A DNA stretch of 10,446 bases from JAGNNV01 sp031392925. GTDB taxonomy: Bacteria > Acidobacteriota > Vicinamibacteria > Fen-336 > JAGNNV01. The first letter of the stretch is position 1. Each line of letters begins with the position of its first letter. A program made the position numbers and the translations under genes. The DNA is taken from NCBI GenBank assembly GCA_031392925.1, contig JANMVV010000455.1:1-10446 (forward strand), in the 5' to 3' direction. Positions 1 to 6,642 of the stretch are shown here, piece after piece. The notes beneath the pieces were generated by a model that was given only the letters and a program-made list of their open reading frames with translations, ran no database searches and had not been told where the DNA came from.

Positions 1-663
1 AAGGCCGAAGTCGTCATGCTCGGCGGCCATCTCGACTCGTGGCATTCGGCCACCGGGGCCACCGACAACGCCATTGGCTCGACCGTGATGCTGGAAGCCG
101 CGCGCATCATCAAGGCCGCGGGCCTCAAGCCGCGCCGCACCGTCCGCGTGGCCCTGTGGGGCGGGGAAGAGCAGGGACTGCTCGGATCCAAGGCCTACGT
201 GAAGGAGCACTTCGGGACGTTCGAGAGTCCGAAGCCCGAGTTCGCGACCTTCGACGGATACTTCAACGTGGATTCCGGCACCGGCCGGATCCGGGGTGCG
301 AGTGTGTTCGGCCCGAAGGAAGCCGGGGCGATCCTGCGTGATGTGCTCGCTCCCTTCGAGGACTTCGGCCTGATGGGCGCCACCGTCACTGCGTCACGCC
401 GCTCCGGCGGCACCGACAGCACGTCCTTCAACGAAGCGGGCCTTCCCGGGATCGGCCTCGGCCAGGATCCGATCCAGTACAACTCGCACACCTGGCATAC
501 CAACCTCGACACCTACGAGAGGATCATCGAGGAGGACGCCATTCGGTCGTCCATGGCCATCGCCGGCGCGGTTTACCACCTGGCCATGCGCGACGAGATG
601 CTGCCCCGGTTTCCGAACGAGAAGATGCCCGCTCCGCCGCCCTCGCCGACGCCGACACCGTAG
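1..663 (+). CDS. M28 family zinc peptidase, carboxypeptidase Q-like (5' partial)
   Basis: The reading frame is open from the first base, so the N-terminus lies outside the window; 220 codons remain before TAG at 661. All M28 metal and catalytic positions are visible, numbered from the window start. GGHLD gives the zinc ligand His10 and supporting Asp12. GATDNA gives the bridging Asp22. GGEEQG gives catalytic Glu56 and ligand Glu57. NVDSG gives Asp91, and HTNLDTYE gives His166. The stretch GGTDSTSF...GLPGIGLGQDP followed by HTNLDTYERI is typical of the carboxypeptidase Q (plasma glutamate carboxypeptidase) branch. These are usually exported di-zinc exopeptidases that release amino acids from peptides. 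The signal peptide and any PA domain would be upstream and cannot be seen. The protein ends in a Pro/Ser/Thr-rich tail (PPPSPTPTP), probably unstructured. It is convergent with the next gene, with 33 bp between stop codons, and shows no link to the sugar locus. Confidence 0.93.
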   Translation, partial: KAEVVMLGGHLDSWHSATGATDNAIGSTVMLEAARIIKAAGLKPRRTVRVALWGGEEQGLLGSKAYVKEHFGTFESPKPEFATFDGYFNVDSGTGRIRGASVFGPKEAGAILRDVLAPFEDFGLMGATVTASRRSGGTDSTSFNEAGLPGIGLGQDPIQYNSHTWHTNLDTYERIIEEDAIRSSMAIAGAVYHLAMRDEMLPRFPNEKMPAPPPSPTPTP

Positions 664-696
664 GCTCTGCTCCGCCCGCGGTCCAGGCGATGGAAT

Positions 697-2442
697 TCAA
701 TCGATCAGCCCACTGAGGGTTACGGACTGCCCGACCGCGGGCAAGGTGAACTCGGCCACGTGGAGTTTCGACCAATAGAGCCAGCGGTAGGCGCGATCTT
801 CGAGCGTGTTCCGGAAGCGAAACGCGACCTCGAGAGGACGGCCCCCCTCAGTGATGGCGCGGATCTCCACGGTGTAGTCGGGGCGTTCGATTCGTTCGCC
901 CGCGTGGAACCTGCGGGTGGCGCTGGCCATGACCTGATCCACCGAGTAGCGAAGGAATCCTCCTCTGGACCGAACCACCAGGGTGTTCGCGTCCTCCCGA
1001 TACACGACCCCGGTGCTGAAAAGCGATGAGAGTTGCGCGACCCGGCGAGGACCGAACGGGCTGGCCTCCGCCTCCCGGATGATCCAGGCGTAGATGACCA
1101 GGAAGTCGTTGCCGTTGACGTAGATGAACGTCTGATCCCGCGTCTCCGGTTCGGCCGGGCTCTCTCGAGAGCCGCGAGCGGTGAGAAGTCCGACCTGCCG
1201 AAACGCCGCGCTCCGTCCGATCAGCAGAACCGCGGCCACCGGGACGTGGAGCACGAGCAGAAGGATCGCAGCCGAGCGCCGCCAGGAAGGACGCGTGACC
1301 GCGCGCCACGGCCAGACCCCGAGATCGCGAAACAGCAGGGCCATGGCGCCGAACGCTCCGACTCCGGCGAAGACCAGCAGTCGGTCCATGGGGAAGGCCG
1401 CGCACACCGGCACCAGGGCGAGGCTCATGCCGAGCAGCCAGAAACGCGCGAGCCGTTCGCGCCTCGCCACGTCGAAAAGCAAGGCGGCGAGGCCCAGTGT
1501 GGCCGCCGTCGCGACAAGCACGGCGAGACGCTGCAGCGAGCCGGGCAGAAACAGCCAGAGGTCGATCGGGGCCTGGAGCCATTGCGCGACCATCAGCAGC
1601 GGTAAGCGCTGCGGCGCCTGAACCAGAAAGGCGAGCGGTTCACGGCCCGGATCCACGTAGAGAGCCGAGCCCATGGTCCCGAACCCAGCCCGGTTGTACA
1701 GGGCGCGCCAGATCAGGACGATCGTTGCATAGGGCAGGAGCGGCAGGAGCCGCGCGACCCACGTGCGCCGTTCTTCGGTGAACTGCCAGGCCGCGACGTA
1801 AGCAAGTCCACCGAGCGCCGCCTCTCCGGAGCCGAGTCCGAGGGTCAGGGCCAGAAGCGCGGCCAGCAGATGCGAAGGCTTCCCCTCTTCCCGCCATCTG
1901 ATGTGGCCATGGATGAGGACGGTTCCGAAGACGAGACAGAGAAGGGCGTTTCGATTGGCGAGCCAACCGGCGGGGAGGGCATGGGAATCTTCGACCGCGA
2001 AGAGCAGTCCCGCGATCCCCGCGGTCGCGGTGAGACCATGGACCCTCCGATAGAGGCACGCGACGAGGGCCACGCCGAGGCCGAACCAGAGCAGGCTGTG
2101 AACGTGCTGGAGGACGAAATTGTCGGGCCAGAGCGCGTAGTCGGCGCGATGGGTAAGCGCGGTGATCGGCCGGGCGAGGGCGATCCTCATGGCGGGATCG
2201 CTCCACCAGGGGACGGCGCCCTGAGCAACCATCAGGGCGCGATGGTCCTCGGGCACAAAGGAGAACAGGTCGAAGCTGGGATCAAGCGCGGCGCCGAGTT
2301 CGCCGCGCGAGAGGAGGATCATGCGATGGAAGTAGTCGTCTCCCGCGAGACTGACGGTTAGCGAGGGAAGGGCGAGCACGAAGGCCAGAAAGGCCAGACG
2401 GAAAGGCGTCAGGAGGCGGTCGAGGCCTGAGCGTGGAGTCAT
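697..2442 (-). CDS. Polytopic membrane protein, GT-C/TMTC-like N-terminal half with unassigned C-terminal domain
   Basis: The product is 581 aa from ATG at 2442. I see about ten hydrophobic segments between residues 14 and 408, then a soluble region of about 170 residues. The first loop carries GDDY (34-37), where GT-C glycosyltransferases place acidic catalytic residues. RPITALTHRADYALW (91-105) and HALPAGWLANRNALL (154-168) resemble the conserved N-terminal blocks of TMTC-type mannosyltransferases, though no TPR repeats follow. A membrane glycosyltransferase using a lipid-linked sugar is therefore possible but unproven. The C-terminal domain (about 410-581) includes YVNGNDFLVIYAW and DYTVEIRAI, and I do not recognise it. 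The start is uncertain: ATG 2442 has only pyrimidine-rich sequence upstream, while TTG at 2481 directly follows GGGAGCAGG and would add 13 residues. The frame stays open to 2625, but that start would run into the divergent gene. The gene is divergent from the isomerase and convergent with the peptidase. Confidence 0.8.
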   Translation of the reverse strand: MTPRSGLDRLLTPFRLAFLAFVLALPSLTVSLAGDDYFHRMILLSRGELGAALDPSFDLFSFVPEDHRALMVAQGAVPWWSDPAMRIALARPITALTHRADYALWPDNFVLQHVHSLLWFGLGVALVACLYRRVHGLTATAGIAGLLFAVEDSHALPAGWLANRNALLCLVFGTVLIHGHIRWREEGKPSHLLAALLALTLGLGSGEAALGGLAYVAAWQFTEERRTWVARLLPLLPYATIVLIWRALYNRAGFGTMGSALYVDPGREPLAFLVQAPQRLPLLMVAQWLQAPIDLWLFLPGSLQRLAVLVATAATLGLAALLFDVARRERLARFWLLGMSLALVPVCAAFPMDRLLVFAGVGAFGAMALLFRDLGVWPWRAVTRPSWRRSAAILLLVLHVPVAAVLLIGRSAAFRQVGLLTARGSRESPAEPETRDQTFIYVNGNDFLVIYAWIIREAEASPFGPRRVAQLSSLFSTGVVYREDANTLVVRSRGGFLRYSVDQVMASATRRFHAGERIERPDYTVEIRAITEGGRPLEVAFRFRNTLEDRAYRWLYWSKLHVAEFTLPAVGQSVTLSGLID

Positions 2443-2544
2443 GGGCGCGGGGGAAGCGAGTCGGGCTCGATGGTACTTCAACCTGCTCCCGATGGAGTTC
2501 CGATTTGCCCCCCCGGGACCGATTTGGGTAAGACTGGGTGCCTG

Positions 2545-2571
2545 TTGGAACGTTCCACAGAACGCGATAAC
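2545..2571 (+). promoter_or_regulatory. Possible sigma70-type promoter for the isomerase operon
   Basis: TTGGAA (2545-2550) and GATAAC (2566-2571) match the -35 and -10 consensus at 4 of 6 positions each, with a short 15-bp spacer. The -10 lies 46 bp upstream of the ATG at 2618. The match is weak; its main support is position and overlap with the palindrome at 2546-2557. Confidence 0.22.
2546..2557. promoter_or_regulatory. LacI/GalR-type operator-like palindrome
   Basis: TGGAACGTTCCA is a perfect 12-bp inverted repeat centred on CG with an AACGTT core. LacI/GalR-family regulators of sugar genes commonly bind even palindromes with a central CG pair (the PurR and RbsR sites of Escherichia coli have the same AACGTT core). 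The site lies 60 bp upstream of the isomerase start and overlaps the proposed -35, which fits repression. No regulator gene lies in the window, and I did not find a second copy upstream of the transporter operon. Confidence 0.45.
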
Positions 2572-2617
2572 ATCCGCTACCTTCGCGGGCCTTCGCCCCG
2601 ATTCCACGGAAAAACCC

Positions 2618-3529
2618 ATGACCAAACCCCGCGTTGGAAACGCCCCCGTGAGTTGGGCCGTCTATGAAGCCCACCTTCCGAACCCTCCCTTCGCCGCCGT
2701 TCTCGATGCCATTGCCGCGACCGGCTATGAGGGCACGGAGCTCGGCCCCTACGGCTATCTGCCCACCACGAAGGGAGCGCTCGCCCGCGAGCTTGATTCG
2801 CGTCATCTGGCCCTGGGGTCGTCCTTCGTGCCGGTCTCCCTCGAGGATCCCGCCGCGCGAGATGCCGTCATCGCCCATTCGCTCAAGGTCGCGAGCCTGC
2901 TCGCTCAGTTTGGGGTCAAGGAGCTGATCGTGGCGGACGACGAAGGCCCCATGCGGACCGCGCACGCCGGGCGCATTCCCCGGGACGGATCGAAGGGCTG
3001 GACCGCGGTCGAGTGGAAGGCGGCCCTTGAAACCCTCGAACTCATCGCCCTACGGGTCAAGGATGCGCATGGCCTCAGCGTGGTCGTGCATCACCACGCG
3101 GGCACGTACCTCGAGACGCCCGCAGAGATCGACCGAATGCTCGAAGGCACGCGCCCCGAACTCGTGAATCTGCTGCTCGACACCGGCCATGCGGTCTATG
3201 GCGGCTGCGATCCCGTGGACATCGCCAGTCGCCACGGCGCCCGGGTGAAGTACGTTCACCTGAAGGACGCGGACGCCGCGCAGCTTCAGAACGTGCGCAC
3301 CAGCAGTGTCACCATGCAGGATGCCTGGAAGCGCGGCATCTTCTGCGCGCTTGGTGAAGGTGTGGTCGACTTCAAGGGCGTGTGCGACGCGCTCGCGAAG
3401 CACAACTATGACGGCTGGATGATCGTGGAGCAGGACGTGGTGCCCGATGAGTCGGGTCGCCTGAATCCGGATCCGACCGAGAGCGCGAAGAAGAGCCGGA
3501 CCTACCTGAGGGAGGTCCTGGGACTGTGA
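2618..3529 (+). CDS. IolE-like sugar isomerase/epimerase or dehydratase (AP endonuclease 2-type TIM barrel)
   Basis: The 303-aa product has the length and motifs of the xylose isomerase-like TIM-barrel family and looks most like 2-keto-myo-inositol dehydratase (IolE) relatives. GNAPVSWAVYE opens the first strand (7-17) and GYEGTELGPYGYLP follows (36-49). VVHHHAGT (156-163) matches the IolE signature HHHxGT. Likely divalent-metal ligands are Asp188 in LLLDTGH, His214 in VHLKD and Glu271 in MIVEQD; the fourth ligand is less clear. It would be a cytoplasmic enzyme that isomerises, epimerises or dehydrates a keto-sugar or keto-cyclitol. ATG 2618 is chosen because homologous sequence starts there and GGA lies 7 nt upstream; the frame runs further back to 2441 without family-like sequence. 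Its stop overlaps the next gene by 4 bp. The family is clear, but the substrate is not; inosose is one candidate. Confidence 0.88.
   Translation: MTKPRVGNAPVSWAVYEAHLPNPPFAAVLDAIAATGYEGTELGPYGYLPTTKGALARELDSRHLALGSSFVPVSLEDPAARDAVIAHSLKVASLLAQFGVKELIVADDEGPMRTAHAGRIPRDGSKGWTAVEWKAALETLELIALRVKDAHGLSVVVHHHAGTYLETPAEIDRMLEGTRPELVNLLLDTGHAVYGGCDPVDIASRHGARVKYVHLKDADAAQLQNVRTSSVTMQDAWKRGIFCALGEGVVDFKGVCDALAKHNYDGWMIVEQDVVPDESGRLNPDPTESAKKSRTYLREVLGL
3511..3516 (+). promoter_or_regulatory. Strong Shine-Dalgarno for the dehydrogenase GTG start
   Basis: GGAGGT sits inside the last codons of the isomerase gene, 9 nt before GTG 3526. It supports the GTG start and the 4-bp coupled overlap. Confidence 0.75.
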
Positions 3530-4656
3530 GCGGCAAGCTGCGGGTGGGCGTGATTGGATGCGGCGGCATCGCGCAGATGATGCATCTGCCGACGCTCGCC
3601 GAGAGGCCGGACCTCTTCGAGATTGCCGCGGTCGCCGACATCTCCGAAGCGGTCCTGAACTCGGTGGCGGACCGGTACCACGTCGCCGCGCGTTCACGCG
3701 ACTTCCGGGACGTCGCAATGAATCCGAACGTGGACGCAGTCTTCGTGCTGTCCTCGGGCCGCCACGACACCGCGCTCGAAGCCGCCTACGCGGCGGGGAA
3801 GCACGTCTTCGTGGAGAAACCTCTCGGCTTTGGACGTCCCGAGACCGAGAGACTGGCCGCCGCCGCTCGCGCCGCCCGCGGCTTCACCATGGTCGGCTAT
3901 CACAAGCGCTTCGACCCGGCGTATTTGGCCGCGGTGGCCCTCGTGAAGTCGATGCCCGATCTTCGCTACGTCGAGGCGACGGTCTTGCATCCCGACGATG
4001 GCGCCTACCGCGAACATCACGCGATCCTGCCTTGGCGCGAGCCGAGGCGGCCGGGCGCCAATGAAGCCCAGACCAACGCGGGCGCGCGAGAGGAAGCGCA
4101 GACCGCGGATCTGAAGGAAGGTCTCGACGCTACCGTGCGTCCGGGAGCGACGGTGGATGAGCGGGCCGCGGCCCTGATGCTGTGGCAGAGCCTCATTCAT
4201 GACATCAACGCGCTTCGCGGGGCCCTGGGCGAGCCGGAGAAAGTCCTGTCGTCGTCGGTTTGGAACGAGGGCATGGCCCAGCACTCTCTGACCCAGTTCG
4301 CGCGCGGCGTGCGCGTGTCGATGAGCTGGGTGTCTCTTCCCGGGGTCAAGCACTATGAAGAGCGGCTGCGCTTTGTCGCGCCGAACCTGCGCGCGACCCT
4401 CATCTTCCCGTCGCCCTACATTCGTCACGCGCCCACCCGGCTCGAAGTCGAGCGGATGGACGGCGAGACCCTGGTGGTGGAGGACCGCGTGGTGAGCTAC
4501 GACGAGGCGTTCCGCGCCGAAGTCCACCATTTCCGCGAGAGCGTGCTTGCCGGGAAGGCGCCAGCCACCACTGTCGACGAGGCGGTCAGGGACGCGCGCT
4601 GGATCGAGGCGATCGGCCGGACCTACGTCGCAGCGGTTCCGCGCGACGTGGCCTAG
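3526..4656 (+). CDS. Gfo/Idh/MocA family NAD(P)-dependent oxidoreductase
   Basis: This is a 376-aa cytoplasmic dehydrogenase. The N-terminal Rossmann fold has VGVIGCGGIAQ (7-17) and acidic Asp38 at the end of the second strand, which favours NAD over NADP. VFVEKPLG (94-101) is the hallmark EKP motif with catalytic-type Lys98, and GYHKRFDP (124-131) follows as usual. SLIHDINALRGALG (222-235) supplies the conserved His/Asp of the substrate domain (His225, Asp226). Between about residues 157 and 212 lies a long polar, Ala/Glu-rich segment before that helix, longer than in compact family members. The GTG start overlaps the isomerase stop (GTGA), implying translational coupling. Family members oxidise sugars or inositols, as with IolG on myo-inositol. 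Its pairing with an IolE-like enzyme suggests oxidation followed by dehydration or isomerisation of the same compound. The stop codon shares a CTAG with the convergent gene. Confidence 0.92.
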   Translation: MSGKLRVGVIGCGGIAQMMHLPTLAERPDLFEIAAVADISEAVLNSVADRYHVAARSRDFRDVAMNPNVDAVFVLSSGRHDTALEAAYAAGKHVFVEKPLGFGRPETERLAAAARAARGFTMVGYHKRFDPAYLAAVALVKSMPDLRYVEATVLHPDDGAYREHHAILPWREPRRPGANEAQTNAGAREEAQTADLKEGLDATVRPGATVDERAAALMLWQSLIHDINALRGALGEPEKVLSSSVWNEGMAQHSLTQFARGVRVSMSWVSLPGVKHYEERLRFVAPNLRATLIFPSPYIRHAPTRLEVERMDGETLVVEDRVVSYDEAFRAEVHHFRESVLAGKAPATTVDEAVRDARWIEAIGRTYVAAVPRDVA

Positions 4657-5648
4657 TCCGCCCGTGTGCCGGGGAAGAACGCCGGATCGACCGGCGCTTC
4701 CTCGAGCACTTTGATCATCAGCCGCAGGGTCTCGTTGAGGGGCGTCGGCACGCCGAGGGCGTGGCCGCGGCGGGCGACGTAGCCGTTCAGGTCGTCGATC
4801 TCGGTGGGCCGCCCCTGCGCGATGTCCTGGCCGGTGGATGAGATCGCGGAGGGGAAGCCCGCGGCGAGATCCATCACCTGCTTCAGGACGACGTCGAACT
4901 CGAGGCGCACGCCGTCCCGGCGCCCGACCGTGACCAGTTCCTCGACGACCGTCCGCATCAGCGTTCGCGACGACTCGGTGGAGACGAGGCGCGCGTAGCG
5001 CGCCCGGCAAAGGGCGGAGAGCGCGTTGTATCCACAATTCATCGCGAGCTTGGTCCACAAGGTCAGACGAATGTCCGGGGCCAGCGAGGCCTGGATGTCC
5101 CCCCGCCGAAGCGTGGCCACGATCGACTCCAGCAACGCACCGCGTTCGGCGGCGTCGCCTCGATCGGGGAACCAGTCGCCCAGGAGCACGTCGCCGCGGC
5201 CGTTGTGATGGACGTGGCCGGAGCCCTTCATGTAGCACGAGACCACGAGCGCCGCCGAGAAGACGGGGTTGGGAAGGATCGCGGCCAGGCGCTCCGCGCC
5301 ATCGACCCCGTTCTGAAACGCGAGGACCGCGGCGGTGGAACCTAGGAACGACTTCATCTCGGTTGCGACCCTCTCGGTGTCCCGAGTCTTGGTGCAGAAG
5401 AGGACGATGTCGCTCTGCGCGAGCGCGCTCACGTCGGTGGAGGCGCCTACCGGGACATGGAAGTCGAAATCGCGGCCGGTCAGATGGAGGCCCTGGGCCC
5501 GGACCGCATCGACGTGGATGCGGCGTCCCACGATGGTCACCGGCGCGCCGGCCTTGGCGAGCCACCCGCCGTACAGGCACCCGATGGCGCCGCCGCCCAT
5601 CACACCGATGCTCGGCCAGGCGGGGGTTCCAGTGGATGCGAGGGTCAC
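4653..5648 (-). CDS. 2-dehydropantoate 2-reductase family protein (PanE/ApbA type)
   Basis: The 331-aa product is slightly longer than Escherichia coli PanE, partly through a 12-residue N-terminal extension. The NADP-binding motif is IGVMGGGAIG (14-23). CTKTRDT gives Lys87 and FQNGVDG gives Asn113. The C-terminal domain has LWTKLAMNCGYNAL with catalytic Lys200 and Asn204/Asn208, SSTGQDI (270-276), and RPTEIDDLNG with Glu283. All residues I associate with ketopantoate reduction are present, so the enzyme looks active. The family reaction is NADPH-dependent reduction of 2-dehydropantoate to pantoate in pantothenate synthesis, but relatives reduce other 2-keto acids. It is the last gene of the transporter operon, 63 nt after the binding protein. 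That context hints at a role in the sugar pathway, though a housekeeping role is equally possible. The start is GTG 5648 with no clear Shine-Dalgarno. Confidence 0.9.
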   Translation of the reverse strand: MTLASTGTPAWPSIGVMGGGAIGCLYGGWLAKAGAPVTIVGRRIHVDAVRAQGLHLTGRDFDFHVPVGASTDVSALAQSDIVLFCTKTRDTERVATEMKSFLGSTAAVLAFQNGVDGAERLAAILPNPVFSAALVVSCYMKGSGHVHHNGRGDVLLGDWFPDRGDAAERGALLESIVATLRRGDIQASLAPDIRLTLWTKLAMNCGYNALSALCRARYARLVSTESSRTLMRTVVEELVTVGRRDGVRLEFDVVLKQVMDLAAGFPSAISSTGQDIAQGRPTEIDDLNGYVARRGHALGVPTPLNETLRLMIKVLEEAPVDPAFFPGTRAD

Positions 5649-5711
5649 GCGCGGCCCCGACTCATCACCTGATCGCGCGAACCGAGAAGATGCGCCGGAC
5701 GCAGCTCGCCT

Positions 5712-6635
5712 TCACTTCGCGTATTTCGGAGCGTTCTTCGCGTCGACGTATTCGGTGCCGGTGTCGATCAGCTTCGGCACCGTGCGGCCTTCGGCGAGGG
5801 CTATCGCCGCGAGCACGCCCTGACGGCCCATCTCGCGCGGGCTCTGGGCCACGCTGCCCGTCATCTTGCCTTCCACGATCGCACCCGCCGCTTCCTTCGT
5901 CGCATCGAATCCGATGATCGCGATCTTTCCTCTCAGCTTGCGCGCCTCCACCGCTTCCATGGCGCCGAGGGCCATCTGGTCGTTGGTGGCAAAGACCGCC
6001 TTGATGCCGGGGTGCGCGGTCAGCAGGTTCTCCATGACCGTAAGCCCGAGCTGACGTTCGCTGTTCCCGGGTTGCTGCGCCACCACCTTGATCCCCGGGG
6101 TCTTCGCGATCTCGTCGAGGAATCCCTTGGCGCGCGCGTCCTGCGATTCGTTGCCGGGAACGCCGGAGATCAGCACCACGTCGCCGGTGGTGCCGATGGC
6201 GGCGACCATGCCGATGGCGGCGAGCGACCCGCCCTTCGCGTTGTCCGTGCCGATATACGAAGACTTCTTCGCGAAGGGTGCGTCGGTGTCGATGAGGACC
6301 ACGGGAATGCCGCGGGCCACCGCCTGCTCGAGGGTGCTGTTCACTTGCGCCGTCCCGGCCGGATCGACGATCAGGGCTTTCACGCCGCGGCGAATCTGGT
6401 TTTCGAGGATGCTCACCTGCTGGTCCACGTTGATCTCCCGATCGGGAGAGGAGATCACCAGTTCGTAGTCCGGATGTTCGGCCGCCGCGGCCTTGGCGCC
6501 GTCGGCAAGGACCAGCCAGAACTCTGAGTCCATGGCCTTGGTCACGAGGGCGATGCCCTTCCTCTCGGGAGCCCGGTTGCAGCCGGGAGCCACCCATGCG
6601 AGGGCGAGGACGGCGACGGTCAGGGTGCGTTTCAT
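5712..6635 (-). CDS. RbsB-type sugar-binding lipoprotein of an ABC importer
   Basis: This 307-aa protein is a type I periplasmic binding protein (peripla_BP_4, ribose/galactose/inositol class). It starts with a short signal: KR, a hydrophobic stretch (5-16) and a lipobox-like VAPGC with Cys19, so it is probably lipid-anchored outside the inner membrane. Pro at -2 makes the lipobox imperfect. The first lobe starts IALVTKAMDSEFW (28-40). Family blocks follow: SILENQIRRGVKALIVDP, PVVLIDTDAP, YIGTDN, VFATNDQMALGAM, AIIGFDAT and the C-terminal GSVAQSPREMG. The aromatic and acidic residues of these blocks are where such proteins hold pyranoses or cyclitols, but they do not define the ligand. Translation probably starts at ATG 6635, 7 nt after the permease stop. 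It is the third gene of the rbsA-C-B-like order. Confidence 0.93.
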   Translation of the reverse strand: MKRTLTVAVLALAWVAPGCNRAPERKGIALVTKAMDSEFWLVLADGAKAAAAEHPDYELVISSPDREINVDQQVSILENQIRRGVKALIVDPAGTAQVNSTLEQAVARGIPVVLIDTDAPFAKKSSYIGTDNAKGGSLAAIGMVAAIGTTGDVVLISGVPGNESQDARAKGFLDEIAKTPGIKVVAQQPGNSERQLGLTVMENLLTAHPGIKAVFATNDQMALGAMEAVEARKLRGKIAIIGFDATKEAAGAIVEGKMTGSVAQSPREMGRQGVLAAIALAEGRTVPKLIDTGTEYVDAKNAPKYAK

Positions 6636-6642
6636 GTCTCTT

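Larger units (their letters stand above)
2443..2617. promoter_or_regulatory. Divergent intergenic region
   Basis: These 175 bp separate the membrane protein gene (leftward) from the isomerase/dehydrogenase operon (rightward) and should hold both promoters. Visible elements are a perfect 12-bp palindrome at 2546-2557, a weak promoter-like pair beside it, a C7 run at 2508-2514, and the 8-mer CCGATTTG twice (2500-2507 and 2519-2526). I see no convincing promoter for the leftward gene and no terminator. Repeated 8-mers in a region this size can easily arise by chance. Confidence 0.6.

Noticed and set aside
664..696. Possible bidirectional terminator between the convergent peptidase and membrane protein genes
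   Set aside because: I see no stable hairpin followed by a T tract on either strand in these 33 bp.
1033..1605. Plus-strand open frame antisense to the membrane protein gene
   Set aside because: Low-complexity Arg/Glu/Gln-rich product with no motif. The minus-strand frame has clear membrane segments.
2500..2526. Two copies of CCGATTTG 19 bp apart in the divergent region
   Set aside because: An 8-mer repeat in 175 bp is not significant on its own, and there is no third copy or symmetry.
3694..5580. Long open frame of 628 codons on the minus strand across the dehydrogenase and PanE-type genes
   Set aside because: Its translation is Arg/Gly/Pro-rich, without domain motifs, and it lies under two genes with full family motifs. 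Such frames are expected from GC-rich codon bias.
5645..5665. Six-codon minus-strand reading frame (MSRGRA) whose stop overlaps the PanE-type GTG start as GTGA
   Set aside because: Too short to distinguish from chance, and it has no proper ribosome-binding site or leader-like composition.
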